A DNA stretch of 64,000 nucleotides from Candidatus Latescibacterota bacterium (GCA_022823725.1 JAJEHL010000027.1:1-64000); one strand, 5' to 3'. Numbered from the stretch's first letter, positions 49,685 to 58,422 are shown. Notes: a model not told the origin generated them from the letters alone. A program made the numbers and translations.

Positions 49685-50887
49685 GTGGCGAAGTTGTCGA
49701 TTACAGACCTGGATATGAGGGATAAGCGCGTTCTGGTGCGCGTTGATTTTAATGTGCCCATTGAAAATGGGCAGATCGCGGATGACACGCGCTTGCGGGC
49801 TTCTTTGCCTACGATCCAATACATTTTGGATGCAGGTGGGCAGCCCGTGTTAATGTCACATTTGGGGCGTCCAGAGGGTGAGGTAGTGTCCGGACTATCG
49901 CTTAAACCCGTGGCCGAAGTCCTTCAGGTGCTGCTGGGACGCGAAGTGCTTTTGTCGCCAGACTGCGTGGGTGAGGAAATAAGCTCACTGGTGAAACGCG
50001 CGCCCGAAGGTTCGGTTGTACTGCTCGAAAATTTGCGTTTTCACGCTGAAGAAGAAAAAAATGCGCCGGGTTTTGCCACACAATTATCGGAATTGGGTGA
50101 TGTGTATGTCAATGATGCCTTTGGCAGTGCCCATCGCGCGCATGCCTCTACGGAGGGGATTACCCATTATTTTGTTGACTGCGCTGCGGGTTTGTTGATG
50201 CAGAAAGAATTGGAGTATCTGGGTACAGCATTGGCCGATCCAGGACGGCCTTATGTTGCTATTATGGGCGGGGCAAAAATTTCCGGTAAAATTGATGTGA
50301 TTGAAAATTTGTTTTCAAAAGTGGATGCCCTGCTCATTGGCGGTGGCATGGCGTTTACGTTTTTTAAGGCGATGGGTCTGGAAATTGGGAAGTCGTTATT
50401 GGAGGAAGACCGCGTTGGAGTCGCTGCCCATTTGTTAAAGCGTGCAGAGGCAGAAGGCGTAGATCTGATATTGCCAACCGATACGGTTGTGGCAGCAGAG
50501 ATGACGGAAGGAATACCTGCTCAGATTGTGCCGCGAGATCAAATTCCAGCGGATTTGGAGGGATTTGACATTGGGATTGAGACGCGTAGGCGATTTTCCG
50601 ATGTGGTTTTAAGTGCCCAAACTGTGGTGTGGAATGGACCTTTGGGAGTGTGTGAGATTTTCTCTTTTTCAAAGGGGTCGCGTGCGGTTGCCGAGGCACT
50701 GGTTACGGCAACTGAGCGCGGTGCAACGACGATTGTTGGCGGGGGGGAAACTGCTGCTGCAATGGCGGATTTTGGCGTGGCGGAAAAATTGAGCCATGTC
50801 TCGACCGGAGGCGGGGCTTCTCTGGAGTTTTTAGAAGGCCAAACACTGCCTGGTGTGGCGGCACTTTCGGATAGGGAAGAAGCTTAG
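49685..50887 (+). CDS. pgk: Phosphoglycerate kinase
   Basis: A 400-residue kinase. RVLVRVDFNVPIENGQIADD is the family signature, MSHLGRPEGEV binds 3-phosphoglycerate, and FGSAHRAHAST and AIMGGAKISGKIDVIENL follow. The nucleotide site includes GGGETAAAMADFG, and THVSTGGGASLEF-like sequence (HVSTGGGASLEF) closes it. It makes ATP and 3-phosphoglycerate from 1,3-bisphosphoglycerate. GTG 49685 is chosen, with GAGAGGCGATCAC upstream; an in-frame TTG lies at 49670. Confidence 0.97.
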   Translation: MAKLSITDLDMRDKRVLVRVDFNVPIENGQIADDTRLRASLPTIQYILDAGGQPVLMSHLGRPEGEVVSGLSLKPVAEVLQVLLGREVLLSPDCVGEEISSLVKRAPEGSVVLLENLRFHAEEEKNAPGFATQLSELGDVYVNDAFGSAHRAHASTEGITHYFVDCAAGLLMQKELEYLGTALADPGRPYVAIMGGAKISGKIDVIENLFSKVDALLIGGGMAFTFFKAMGLEIGKSLLEEDRVGVAAHLLKRAEAEGVDLILPTDTVVAAEMTEGIPAQIVPRDQIPADLEGFDIGIETRRRFSDVVLSAQTVVWNGPLGVCEIFSFSKGSRAVAEALVTATERGATTIVGGGETAAAMADFGVAEKLSHVSTGGGASLEFLEGQTLPGVAALSDREEA

Positions 50888-50928
50888 GATCTGGGGGACT
50901 GACAACTGACAACGGAAAGGGAGTAGTG

Positions 50929-51684
50929 ATGAGAACGCCGTTTGTGGCGGGAAATTGGAAGCTCAATAAAACACCTGATGAGGCAGAAACTCTTGCGCGA
51001 TGCGTGGTGGATGCGGTATCGGGCGTGACGGGTGTAGATGTGGCGATATGTCCGCCTTTTACGGCACTGGAGCGGGTTTCAAGTGTGGTGTGCTGTACTG
51101 GCGTAAGGCTGGGTGCTCAGAATATGTACTGGGAGGCCGAGGGTGCGTTTACAGGTGAGGTTTCGGCCCCCATGCTGTTGACTTGCGGTTGTGAATACGT
51201 TATATTAGGACACTCTGAACGGCGGCAATTTTTTGGCGAAACAGACGATACTGTAAACCGCCGATTAAAAGCTGCTCTGAGTGCTGATTTGAAGCCTATT
51301 GTGTGTATTGGCGAGTCTTTTGACGAGCGTCAGGCCGATGTGACCGAGCGAGTGGTCGAGACGCAAATGCGAGGTGCTCTCAACGGCATTTCCGCTGATG
51401 ATGCACAGGGTATTACCCTGGCTTATGAGCCTGTTTGGGCCATTGGCACAGGGCTAACGGCGACGCCGGAACAGGCAGAGGCTGTCCATGCGTTTCTCCG
51501 CCAGGTGTTGGCGCAAATTTATGACAACGATGTCGCACAGGGGATTCGCATTCAATACGGCGGATCTGTAAAGCCCGATAATGCGGTGGAGTTGTTTCAG
51601 CAGGACAATATTGACGGAGGATTGATCGGCGGGGCTTCGCTGGAAGCCGACGATTTTGCCGCTATTGTGAATGCGGCTATATAG
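50929..51684 (+). CDS. tpiA: Triosephosphate isomerase
   Basis: A 251-residue TIM barrel. Substrate Lys and Asn are in VAGNWKLNK, the catalytic His in YVILGHSERR, and the catalytic Glu in LAYEPVWAIGTG. QYGGSVKPDNA and GGLIGGASL bind the phosphate. It interconverts dihydroxyacetone phosphate and glyceraldehyde 3-phosphate. ATG 50929 follows GGAAAGGGAG. It lies 41 bases after pgk and 8 before secG. Confidence 0.97.
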   Translation: MRTPFVAGNWKLNKTPDEAETLARCVVDAVSGVTGVDVAICPPFTALERVSSVVCCTGVRLGAQNMYWEAEGAFTGEVSAPMLLTCGCEYVILGHSERRQFFGETDDTVNRRLKAALSADLKPIVCIGESFDERQADVTERVVETQMRGALNGISADDAQGITLAYEPVWAIGTGLTATPEQAEAVHAFLRQVLAQIYDNDVAQGIRIQYGGSVKPDNAVELFQQDNIDGGLIGGASLEADDFAAIVNAAI

Positions 51685-51692
51685 AGGGTGAT

Positions 51693-52082
51693 ATGGAAAT
51701 ATTTCTTTTGATTGTTCATGTGATAGTTTGTGCGGTACTCATTCTGGTTATTTTGATGCAGCCCGGCAGAAGTGGTGGGCTGTCCGGTGGTGCTTTTGGC
51801 GGTATGGGGGGGGGCACATCGATGTTTGGCGGTGGTGGTGCCGTGCCTATGTTGGCAAAAGTGACGACGTATGTGGGGATTATTTTTGCGCTGACGTGCA
51901 TCGGGCTTTGGTATGCGGGACGTTCGACGGACTCTGTACCGTCAACGGCAGCTGAGCGGCTAATGGAAGAAGGGCAGATGCCCATGCAGCAAATTCCTCA
52001 ACCTTTGACCTTTCCGGAAACCACACCCACCGAAGGAACAACCCAAACAGCACCGGCCGATACCGGCAGTACCACGCCGTAG
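51693..52082 (+). CDS. secG: Preprotein translocase subunit SecG
   Basis: A 129-residue protein with two membrane segments (about 3-22 and 55-74) separated by a Gly-rich loop (LMQPGRSGGLSGGAFGGMG, then SMFGGGGA), the SecG pattern. The C-terminal 55 residues are a Pro/Thr-rich extension without homology. SecG assists the SecYEG channel in protein export. Placement after tpi and before tRNA-Leu is a widely conserved arrangement. Confidence 0.92.
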   Translation: MEIFLLIVHVIVCAVLILVILMQPGRSGGLSGGAFGGMGGGTSMFGGGGAVPMLAKVTTYVGIIFALTCIGLWYAGRSTDSVPSTAAERLMEEGQMPMQQIPQPLTFPETTPTEGTTQTAPADTGSTTP

Positions 52083-52089
52083 ATTTTGT

Positions 52090-52176
52090 GCCGAAGTGGT
52101 GGAATTGGTAGACACGCTGTCTTGAGGGGGCAGTACTCGAAAGGGTGTAGGGGTTCGAATCCCCTCTTCGGCACCA
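52090..52176 (+). tRNA. tRNA-Leu (anticodon GAG)
   Basis: The acceptor stem GCCGAAG / CTTCGGC pairs fully, followed by A and an encoded CCA. The anticodon stem CTGTC / GGCAG closes the loop TTGAGGG with anticodon GAG. The T-arm is GGGG-TTCGAAT-CCCC. A long variable arm (about 52134-52149) marks a class II tRNA. It reads CUC and CUU codons. It lies 7 bases after secG. Confidence 0.97.
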
Positions 52177-52186
52177 CAATAAAAGC

Positions 52187-52219
52187 AAGGGCTTGTGATA
52201 TGGATCGCAAGCCCTTTTT
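52187..52219 (+). terminator. Rho-independent terminator after tRNA-Leu
   Basis: A 9-bp stem, AAGGGCTTG / CAAGCCCTT, with a 12-base loop is followed by TTTTC. It ends the glycolytic operon. Confidence 0.85.
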
Positions 52220-52241
52220 CTGTCAATAGGGGTAAGATGCC

Positions 52242-53822
52242 ATGCGTTGGCATATTCTCGCCTTGCTATTCATGGTGCTTCTGATCCAACCACTTCGAGC
52301 CGATGTCGCGTTAGAACAAGTCTCCAGTCCAGATTTTGATAATAGTGGCGTGGTTGATTTTCCCGACTTTTTGCTTTTTGTCGCGAGGTTCGGGGCGCGC
52401 CAGGGCGATGAAAAGTATGATGATCGTTTTGACCTGGATGGCAATGGCGAGATTGAATTCGGCGATTTTTTGCGTTTTGCCGCAAATTTTGGGAAAGCAG
52501 TCGCGCCAAATGGAGGGACGCCCCCTGATGGGAAAATTCTCGGCTCGTTATTTATATCGAAGGTATGGGCTGGGCATCCCGTTAGTTTTGATCTGTTGAC
52601 TTATGGCGATGTACAATTTGTCGCATTTTACGATGCCAACCGAAAAATGACGGTAGGGATGAGAAATTTAGATGCAGCAACTTGGACATTTGAACAGCCC
52701 AGAGGTGTATGGCTGGAAAATCGAGGGCGACTGTCGTCGGAAACTGGATGGGACACCCACAATTACCTGACGATGACCATTGACGCCGACGATCACATTC
52801 ATCTGAGCGGCAATATGCACGTGGATCCGCTGATTTACTTTCGCACAAAGCGGCCACTCGATGTGACGAGTTTTGAGCGCATTGATTCTATGGTGGGAGA
52901 AAGTGAAGACCGCTGTACTTATCCCGTGTTTATGCGCGGTCCTAATAATGAGTTAATTTTTCGGTATCGGGATGGCAGTAGTGGCAATGCGGTCGAATTT
53001 TACAATATCTATGATGTTGAGACCAGAACCTGGCGAAGGTTGCACAATACGCCGTTATTGGATGGGTTAGGGCGCATGAATGCGTACGCACGCAGCCCCC
53101 AGAAAGGTCCCGATGGGATGTTCCACATGATCTGGATGTGGCGCGATACACCCGATGCTGCGACCAATCACGATATCTCTTATGCCCGCAGCCGAGACCT
53201 GGTCGCCTGGGAAACGGGTGGCGGCGATGCGCTGGAATTGCCGATTACAATAACAAGCGGAGCTATTGTCGATCCCGTGCCGCCGAGGGGCGGGATGATC
53301 AATATGACGCAGTCATTGGGGTTTGATCATCAGAAACGCCCGGTGATTAGCTATCACAAGCACGATGAGAATGGATACACACAAGCCTATTGTGCGCGGT
53401 TGGAATACGGCGAATGGGTCATTTACAAGGTGAGTGATTGGACCTATCGGTGGGAATTTGGCGGAGGGGGATCAATTGTTGCAGAGATTCGGTTGGGCAG
53501 CGTAAAGGTGGCATCCGATGGGGGCCTGAGTATGAGCTATATACATGTGAAAGAAGGACGGGGAATCTGGAAGTTGGATCCCCAAACCATGCAAGTGATC
53601 GGGACCTATCCGCCGCCTCCGAGTGCGATACCCGAAGAATTGGCGCGAGTGACTTCTCAATATCCGGGCATGAGAATCAACACGCGCTGGGCGCGGGGGG
53701 CGGGCACAAGGCCCGGCGAGCGATACCTCTTGCGCTGGGAAACGCTGGGGCGCGATCGAGACCTGCCCCGAGAGGAGATCCCACCGCCGAGTGACTTGAG
53801 GCTTTATATTTTCGAGAGATGA
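52242..53822 (+). CDS. Secreted dockerin-like BNR-4 repeat protein
   Basis: A 526-residue exported protein. A signal peptide spans 1-20. Two EF-hand-like motifs lie at 31-52 (DFDNSGVVDFPDFLLF) and 64-84 (DLDGNGEIEFGDFLRF). From about 100 a beta-propeller of the BNR-4 family follows, with NYLTMTIDADDHIHLSGNMH, EDRCTYPVFMRG, FRYRDGSSGNA and GLGRMNAYARSPQKG. BNR-4 proteins include polysaccharide lyases, such as those acting on ulvan or rhamnogalacturonan, and putative glycosidases. The His/Arg/Tyr residues in these motifs could form such an active site. It probably binds or cleaves a uronic-acid-containing glycan outside the cell. Confidence 0.82.
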   Translation: MRWHILALLFMVLLIQPLRADVALEQVSSPDFDNSGVVDFPDFLLFVARFGARQGDEKYDDRFDLDGNGEIEFGDFLRFAANFGKAVAPNGGTPPDGKILGSLFISKVWAGHPVSFDLLTYGDVQFVAFYDANRKMTVGMRNLDAATWTFEQPRGVWLENRGRLSSETGWDTHNYLTMTIDADDHIHLSGNMHVDPLIYFRTKRPLDVTSFERIDSMVGESEDRCTYPVFMRGPNNELIFRYRDGSSGNAVEFYNIYDVETRTWRRLHNTPLLDGLGRMNAYARSPQKGPDGMFHMIWMWRDTPDAATNHDISYARSRDLVAWETGGGDALELPITITSGAIVDPVPPRGGMINMTQSLGFDHQKRPVISYHKHDENGYTQAYCARLEYGEWVIYKVSDWTYRWEFGGGGSIVAEIRLGSVKVASDGGLSMSYIHVKEGRGIWKLDPQTMQVIGTYPPPPSAIPEELARVTSQYPGMRINTRWARGAGTRPGERYLLRWETLGRDRDLPREEIPPPSDLRLYIFER

Positions 53823-53878
53823 AGATGCCTTTTGTTGCGTATATTTTAATATGTGTACAACCTTAACGGAGAATGCTT

Positions 53879-54367
53879 ATGAAACGGCTCTATATCGTGC
53901 GACACGCCAAGTCGGATTGGAGCAATTTCGGATTGGCTGATTTTGATCGGCCTCTGAACAAGCGGGGAAAAAGGGATGCGCCACGCATGGGCAAATATCT
54001 GAAGCGGGTATGGAAGGTCGAGCCAGATTACGTGTTGTGCAGCACGGCCAAGCGCGTGCGATCTACGGTCAAGCGGTTGCGAAAAACGCTCAATTTCTCC
54101 AAAAAACGGATTTCATGGCACGAGCGCATTTATTCGGGGCATAGTGGGGATGTGTTAGATCTGATACGACAGGTCGATAATCGCTATCGGGAAGTTATGG
54201 TGATAGGACACAACCCGGATATGACCGTATTGGTCAATGAATTAACGGGATCTGCTATCGCCAATGTGCCGACTTGTGGCGTTGCAGGTATTGATCTGCC
54301 GATTGACGATTGGTCAGATGCGGTGTCGGGAGATCTGGTTTTTTTTGAGGTTCCCAAATCGATTTGA
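53879..54367 (+). CDS. sixA: SixA-type phosphohistidine phosphatase
   Basis: A 162-residue histidine phosphatase. RHAKSDW puts the catalytic His at residue 9 after the R-H-G/A motif. Arg and His partners occur in LCSTAKRVRSTVKRL and VMVIGHNPDMT. SixA dephosphorylates histidine-phosphotransfer proteins; related proteins act on small molecules. ATG 53879 is better spaced from GGAG than the in-frame ATG at 53873. It lies alone between the BNR protein and a strong terminator. Confidence 0.9.
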   Translation: MKRLYIVRHAKSDWSNFGLADFDRPLNKRGKRDAPRMGKYLKRVWKVEPDYVLCSTAKRVRSTVKRLRKTLNFSKKRISWHERIYSGHSGDVLDLIRQVDNRYREVMVIGHNPDMTVLVNELTGSAIANVPTCGVAGIDLPIDDWSDAVSGDLVFFEVPKSI

Positions 54368-54375
54368 CGTGGCTG

Positions 54376-54418
54376 TAACTTATCCGACACTTTGTTGTCA
54401 CAGAATACGGATAAGTTA
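54376..54418. repeat. Inverted repeat downstream of sixA
   Basis: TAACTTATCCG and CGGATAAGTTA form an 11-bp perfect stem with a loop of about 21 bases and no T-run. It could be an mRNA-stabilising hairpin or a protein-binding site. It stands directly before the terminator at 54440. Confidence 0.6.
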
Positions 54419-54439
54419 TTCATCAGTCAGCTTCCGCGT

Positions 54440-54482
54440 GGGGGTCGGTTCTTTGCTTGAGGATCGGCCCCCGATTTTTTCT
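54440..54482 (+). terminator. Rho-independent terminator between convergent genes
   Basis: GGGGGTCGG pairs with TCGGCCCCC (two wobble pairs) across a 15-base loop, then GATTTTTTC. It serves sixA and lies just past the stop of the minus-strand dehydrogenase. Confidence 0.8.
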
Positions 54483-54483
54483 C

Positions 54484-55644
54484 TTAATACGTCTCTGACA
54501 CATCGAGCACTGTGTTGTCTTCCTCGCTTTTAGTTGTATTGGAATTTTTGATCTTTTTCCGGAGTTTATCATAGAAGAGATCGCTGTCAACCGGGATATC
54601 TACCCAGTTATCTGTCCAGGCGGATAAGAGCATGGCGTTGGCGAGTTCGACGCCTTTGATCCCCTCGACCCCAGGTGCGAGGAGTGGCTTGCCCGTGCAT
54701 ATGGCATCTACCCAGTTTTGCGTGATGCCGCGATGGGCTTCGCCGCTGCTGCCCGTGGGGATGTCGCATTTCCAGGCTTCGGGACTGCCAAAGCCGCCTT
54801 TGTATTCTTTGCAGAATTTGCTGACGGATTCGCGGGTGCGCCAGAAGGTGATGTTTCCGCCTTCCATGACGACTTTGCCGCGATCGCCAGTGATCTCGAG
54901 GCGGTTGGTGCCTGGGGCTTCGCCTGTTGTGGTGATGAATACGCCCGTTGCGCCATTCTCGTATTCCACATAAGCGGTAACTTCGTCATCGACTTCGATA
55001 TCGTGGTATTTTCCAAATCCGACAAATGCCCTGCATCGGATGGGCATACCGCAAATCCATTGCCACAGGTCCAGATTGTGCGGGCACTGGTTCATTAAGA
55101 CGCCGCCGCCCTCACCTTCCCAGGTCGCGCGCCACCCCCCTGAATCGTAATAACTTTGCGAGCGGAACCAGGTGGTGATGATGTAGTTCGTGCGCTGAAT
55201 TTCTCCCAGATCCCCCGATGCGACCAGATCTTTGAGTTTTTGGTGCGCGCCTATGGTGCGCTGGTTGAACATGAGGCCGAAAACACGATCGCTTTTTTCA
55301 GCTACGGCGTTCATTTCTGCGACCTGTTTGGTATAAACCCCTGCGGGTTTTTCGATGAGTACATGCAGCCCGCTGTTCATGGCTTGAATTGCCAGTGGCG
55401 GATGGAGGTAGTGCGGTGTGGCGACAATGACGGCATCGACGGTTCCAGATGCCATCATGTCATCGGCGCTATCGAATGTGCGGATATTTTCACCCAGGTT
55501 TTCGCGTGCCCACTTGATGCGGTCGGGATGTATGTCGCAGATGGCGGTTAGTTCGGCATTGGATACCTGGCCCGGGTGCAAGTAGAGACTATGTCCACTG
55601 CCCATGTTGCCGATGCCGATAATGCCGATGCGTACCTTATCCAT
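54484..55644 (-). CDS. Gfo/Idh/MocA family oxidoreductase
   Basis: A 386-residue NAD(P)-dependent sugar dehydrogenase. IGIIGIGNMGSGHSLYL is the nucleotide-binding motif, HVLIEKPAG carries the conserved Lys of E-K-P, and the second half has GGWRATWEGEGGGVLMNQCP, then NLDLWQWICG, with the His-x-x-Asp pattern of the active site (H-N-L-D). It likely oxidises or epimerises a sugar or inositol. The start has AAAGGAGAATTTTT upstream. It is the last of three genes in a minus operon after a sulfatase and an enolase-superfamily gene. Confidence 0.93.
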   Translation of the reverse strand: MDKVRIGIIGIGNMGSGHSLYLHPGQVSNAELTAICDIHPDRIKWARENLGENIRTFDSADDMMASGTVDAVIVATPHYLHPPLAIQAMNSGLHVLIEKPAGVYTKQVAEMNAVAEKSDRVFGLMFNQRTIGAHQKLKDLVASGDLGEIQRTNYIITTWFRSQSYYDSGGWRATWEGEGGGVLMNQCPHNLDLWQWICGMPIRCRAFVGFGKYHDIEVDDEVTAYVEYENGATGVFITTTGEAPGTNRLEITGDRGKVVMEGGNITFWRTRESVSKFCKEYKGGFGSPEAWKCDIPTGSSGEAHRGITQNWVDAICTGKPLLAPGVEGIKGVELANAMLLSAWTDNWVDIPVDSDLFYDKLRKKIKNSNTTKSEEDNTVLDVSETY

Positions 55645-55683
55645 AAAAATTCTCCTTTATTTTTGTTGGGGGCAGGGACATCC

Positions 55684-56823
55684 CTACATCCCGATCCTGT
55701 TTTTTTCGATATAATCCCAGTTGATGTTCATGCCCAATCCAGGACGCTGGGGGACGTGTACGAATCCTTTGTCGTCCAGGGGTTCGCCGTGTTCGTGAAG
55801 CCAGGGCGCGTGTTCGTCGAAGTCGATGAAAGGGTGAAGGAGGCCGCGTTCGTAAAATTCGCCATTGGACATGGCGCACAGGGCGTGCAAGTTGCCGGGA
55901 CCGCCTCCGTGGATTTCGCAGCGCATGCCAAAGGATTCGCACAGATGAACGGTTTTCATCAGGGGAGTCAGGCCGCCCACATCCCCGACACCGCAGCGGG
56001 AAATATCGCACGCTCCGGCTTTGATCCATTCGGCACGGACATACATTTTGCCTTCGCAGGTCTCGGGACCACATATTGGTAAGGACGTTTGTTCGCAGAG
56101 CCAGACATAGGACGACATGCTGTGTTCGTCCATGGGTTCTTCCATCCAGTAATAGTCGAGTTTTTCAAGTCCTTTTGCCAGGGCGAGTGAGGCTTCGCGG
56201 TCGTAATAGTGATAGGGATCGAGCATGAGGGGCACATCGGGACCGACGGCTTCGCGCACGGCAGCGCAGGCTTCGAGATCGCGTTTGACACTCGGGGCGC
56301 CCTCATAAGGTGGTTGCCAGGTGTGGAGTTTGAAGGCGGGGTATCCGCGTTTCATACACCATTCGGCAAAGCGGGCATAGTCTTCAGGCGTAGCCAGACC
56401 GCCTTCGAGGTCGTCGCCGCACATGGTCGAGGCATAGGCGGGGACTTTGTCGCGGTAGCCTCCGAGCAATTTGTAAACGGGTTGATTGAGGGCGCGCCCG
56501 GCCAGGTCCCAGAGGGCGAGGTCAACGGACATGATGACTCTATCGGTTATCGTGTCTGAGTTGATGCGCTGGCGGTGGTTGAGGTCGTGCCAGATTTGTT
56601 CGCGCATAAAGGGGTCTTTGCCAATGAGTTCTGGCTTGATCATGCTGTTGATCACCTGTGCATTTGCACCAAACCAGTATCCGGAAACGTCTTCGTCGGT
56701 TGAAATTACGAGCAGGGTTTGAACGGCTTCGCGGTCGGGACCGGGATGCCCGTGTCCATCGCTATCGCGTTCGGTGTTGGCGATGTATTTGAATTGAATG
56801 GTTTCGACATCGGTGATTTTCAA
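55684..56823 (-). CDS. Enolase-superfamily enzyme with K-x-H base motif
   Basis: A 379-residue mandelate racemase-type protein. Metal ligands are Asp in LMLDPYHYYD, Glu in WMEEPMDEHS and Glu in CGPETCEGK. The second-strand motif is F-K-L-H-T-W (K-x-H). At the position usually giving the dyad Asp the sequence reads SRCGVGDVGG, and CEIHGGGPGN supplies a His. It probably dehydrates a sugar acid; the substrate is unknown. AGGAGTTCTCCTTG precedes the start. It lies 12 bases after the sulfatase stop and 39 before the Gfo/Idh gene. Confidence 0.88.
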   Translation of the reverse strand: MKITDVETIQFKYIANTERDSDGHGHPGPDREAVQTLLVISTDEDVSGYWFGANAQVINSMIKPELIGKDPFMREQIWHDLNHRQRINSDTITDRVIMSVDLALWDLAGRALNQPVYKLLGGYRDKVPAYASTMCGDDLEGGLATPEDYARFAEWCMKRGYPAFKLHTWQPPYEGAPSVKRDLEACAAVREAVGPDVPLMLDPYHYYDREASLALAKGLEKLDYYWMEEPMDEHSMSSYVWLCEQTSLPICGPETCEGKMYVRAEWIKAGACDISRCGVGDVGGLTPLMKTVHLCESFGMRCEIHGGGPGNLHALCAMSNGEFYERGLLHPFIDFDEHAPWLHEHGEPLDDKGFVHVPQRPGLGMNINWDYIEKNRIGM

Positions 56824-56835
56824 GGAGAACTCCTT

Positions 56836-58287
56836 TCAATAAAGCGGTCTGTAACGCAGGTCGCCGCCTTCTTCGCGTTGTTTTTTGTAATCGGCTTCAA
56901 GTGCCTCTCGCACCCAGTATTGCGGGGCAGATGTGTAGTTCGATTGGTGTTTCTGGTTGTCAATCCAGTGCTCGATCAAGCGGGATTTGAGGTCTTGTTC
57001 AACGTGGGTGAGTTGCGCGTCGCCCGCGCGGTTAGCAATTTCGTCGGGGTCGTTTTCGAGGTCGTAAAGTTCGGCAGATCCATCGGCGTAGTGCGCGTAT
57101 TTGTAGCCTTCGGTTCGCACCATAGCGCGACCGCCGATTTCGCAAAATGCGGCTTGCCGAATGGTCGCGGTGGGGTCTTTGAATAGTGGGCGAATGTCTT
57201 CTCCTTGAAGTGTGCTCGGCAGTTCGGCATCGCAGGCGTGATAAATAAGTGGCACGAGATCAATGATACTGACGAGGCCCGGTGCGCGCTGATCGGCGGG
57301 AATGTCGGGACCGCGAATGATGAGAGGCACGCGCGACATGCAGTCGTAAAAGAAGCCTTTGAAGGGCAGGCCGTGATCGCCCAATGCGTCGCCGTGATCG
57401 CTGGTGAAGATGATGAGGGTGTCGTCGAGTACGCGGTGGGCTTCCAGTGCGGCGATGATTTTACCAATGCCTTCGTCAATTAAGCTGATGTTGGCGTAGT
57501 AGTGCTCGCGCCATTTTCGGTAGTGTTCAGGGGTTGCTTGTGAATAGTCCTGGCGAAACATGGAGTTGGACAGGGTGCCGCGACCGCGGTCTCTTTGTGC
57601 GGGTGGTTTATTGACGAGTTCTTCTGGGGAACCAACGGGGTCGGGTATGGGCGCGTCGGCATACATACGGGCCATGTCTTCTGGCGGATCGTAGGGGTCG
57701 TGCGGTCCGGGAAAGCTGACCCAGGCGGCAAAGGGGTCGTTTCCATTTTTTTGGAGCCATTCGGCAGCCTGATCACCGACAAAGCCATCGACGTGAAATT
57801 TTCGCTCGCGCGGTGTGATAGATGCGCCCAGATTTTCGTAATACCCCGGCAATGTGGTGGGGTGGGGCCGATCGAGGCCGTGTGCAGCGAGAAATTGTAC
57901 GTGGTGGTCGGGCAGAAAAATGTGCCGTTTGTCTTCGGCCATGATGCGTTCGTCAAAGCCCTGGTGTGAGTCCCAGGGATGAAAGTGCATTTTGCCGATG
58001 GCTGCGGTGCGCCGTCCGGTTTGCGAGATGATGCGCGGCCATGTCGGCACGTGATCGGGTAACCAGTTGCCATTGCCGAGCACGCCGGTTACGCTGGGGT
58101 ACTGCCCGCTCATGATAGACGCGCGGCAGGGTACGCATACAGGGGAGGGGACAATGCAATGGTCAAATACCATGCCTTCGCGTGCAAGGCGGTCGAGGTT
58201 GGGGGTTTGCATAAAGTCGAGGCCATAACAGGGGAGGCTGTCCCAGCGCTGTTGATCGGTGGTGATTAAAAGGAGGTTGCGAGCCAT
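56836..58287 (-). CDS. Sulfatase with C-V-P-C-R signature
   Basis: A 483-residue type I sulfatase. LLITTDQQRWDSLPCYG gives the first ligands, Cys51 is in SPVCVPCRASIMSGQY (C-V-P-C-R, with Cys54 where Ser or Ala is usual), GKMHFHPWDSHQGFDER the catalytic Lys region, SFPGPHDPYDPPE the catalytic His, and FTSDHGDALGDHGLPFKG the second metal set. No signal peptide. ATG 58287 has GGAGCACCTT upstream; the open frame extends 32 codons further with no homology. It heads the sulfatase-enolase-dehydrogenase operon. Confidence 0.92.
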   Translation of the reverse strand: MARNLLLITTDQQRWDSLPCYGLDFMQTPNLDRLAREGMVFDHCIVPSPVCVPCRASIMSGQYPSVTGVLGNGNWLPDHVPTWPRIISQTGRRTAAIGKMHFHPWDSHQGFDERIMAEDKRHIFLPDHHVQFLAAHGLDRPHPTTLPGYYENLGASITPRERKFHVDGFVGDQAAEWLQKNGNDPFAAWVSFPGPHDPYDPPEDMARMYADAPIPDPVGSPEELVNKPPAQRDRGRGTLSNSMFRQDYSQATPEHYRKWREHYYANISLIDEGIGKIIAALEAHRVLDDTLIIFTSDHGDALGDHGLPFKGFFYDCMSRVPLIIRGPDIPADQRAPGLVSIIDLVPLIYHACDAELPSTLQGEDIRPLFKDPTATIRQAAFCEIGGRAMVRTEGYKYAHYADGSAELYDLENDPDEIANRAGDAQLTHVEQDLKSRLIEHWIDNQKHQSNYTSAPQYWVREALEADYKKQREEGGDLRYRPLY

Positions 58288-58393
58288 AAGGTGCTCCGGA
58301 ATGAGGAAGAATTCAAGTGGATCAAAAGGACGGGATAAGATAGGACGGGGAGATAGGTCTGGCAAAGTATTTTTGTTGGTCAAGTTAAAGAAA

Positions 58394-58422
58394 TTGACGT
58401 TGACTCAAACAAGTTTTATGTT
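58394..58422 (+). promoter_or_regulatory. Promoter of the ATPase/TOPRIM module
   Basis: TTGACG (58394-58399), a 17-base spacer and TATGTT (58417-58422) lie 54 bases before the ATPase start, in the divergent gap with the sulfatase operon. A second overlapping TTGACT occurs at 58400. Confidence 0.5.

Noticed and set aside
51760-51850. Dense GGTGGT/GGCGGT repeats
   Set aside because: They encode the glycine-rich loop of SecG and are not an independent repeat element.
52187-52219. A possible attachment site next to tRNA-Leu
   Set aside because: The hairpin is a normal terminator, and no integrase or repeat of the tRNA 3' end lies downstream in the window.
55660-55690. GGGACATCCC-like palindrome before the Gfo/Idh gene
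   Set aside because: The arms are short and GC-rich, and it overlaps the end of the enolase gene region, so it has no clear role.
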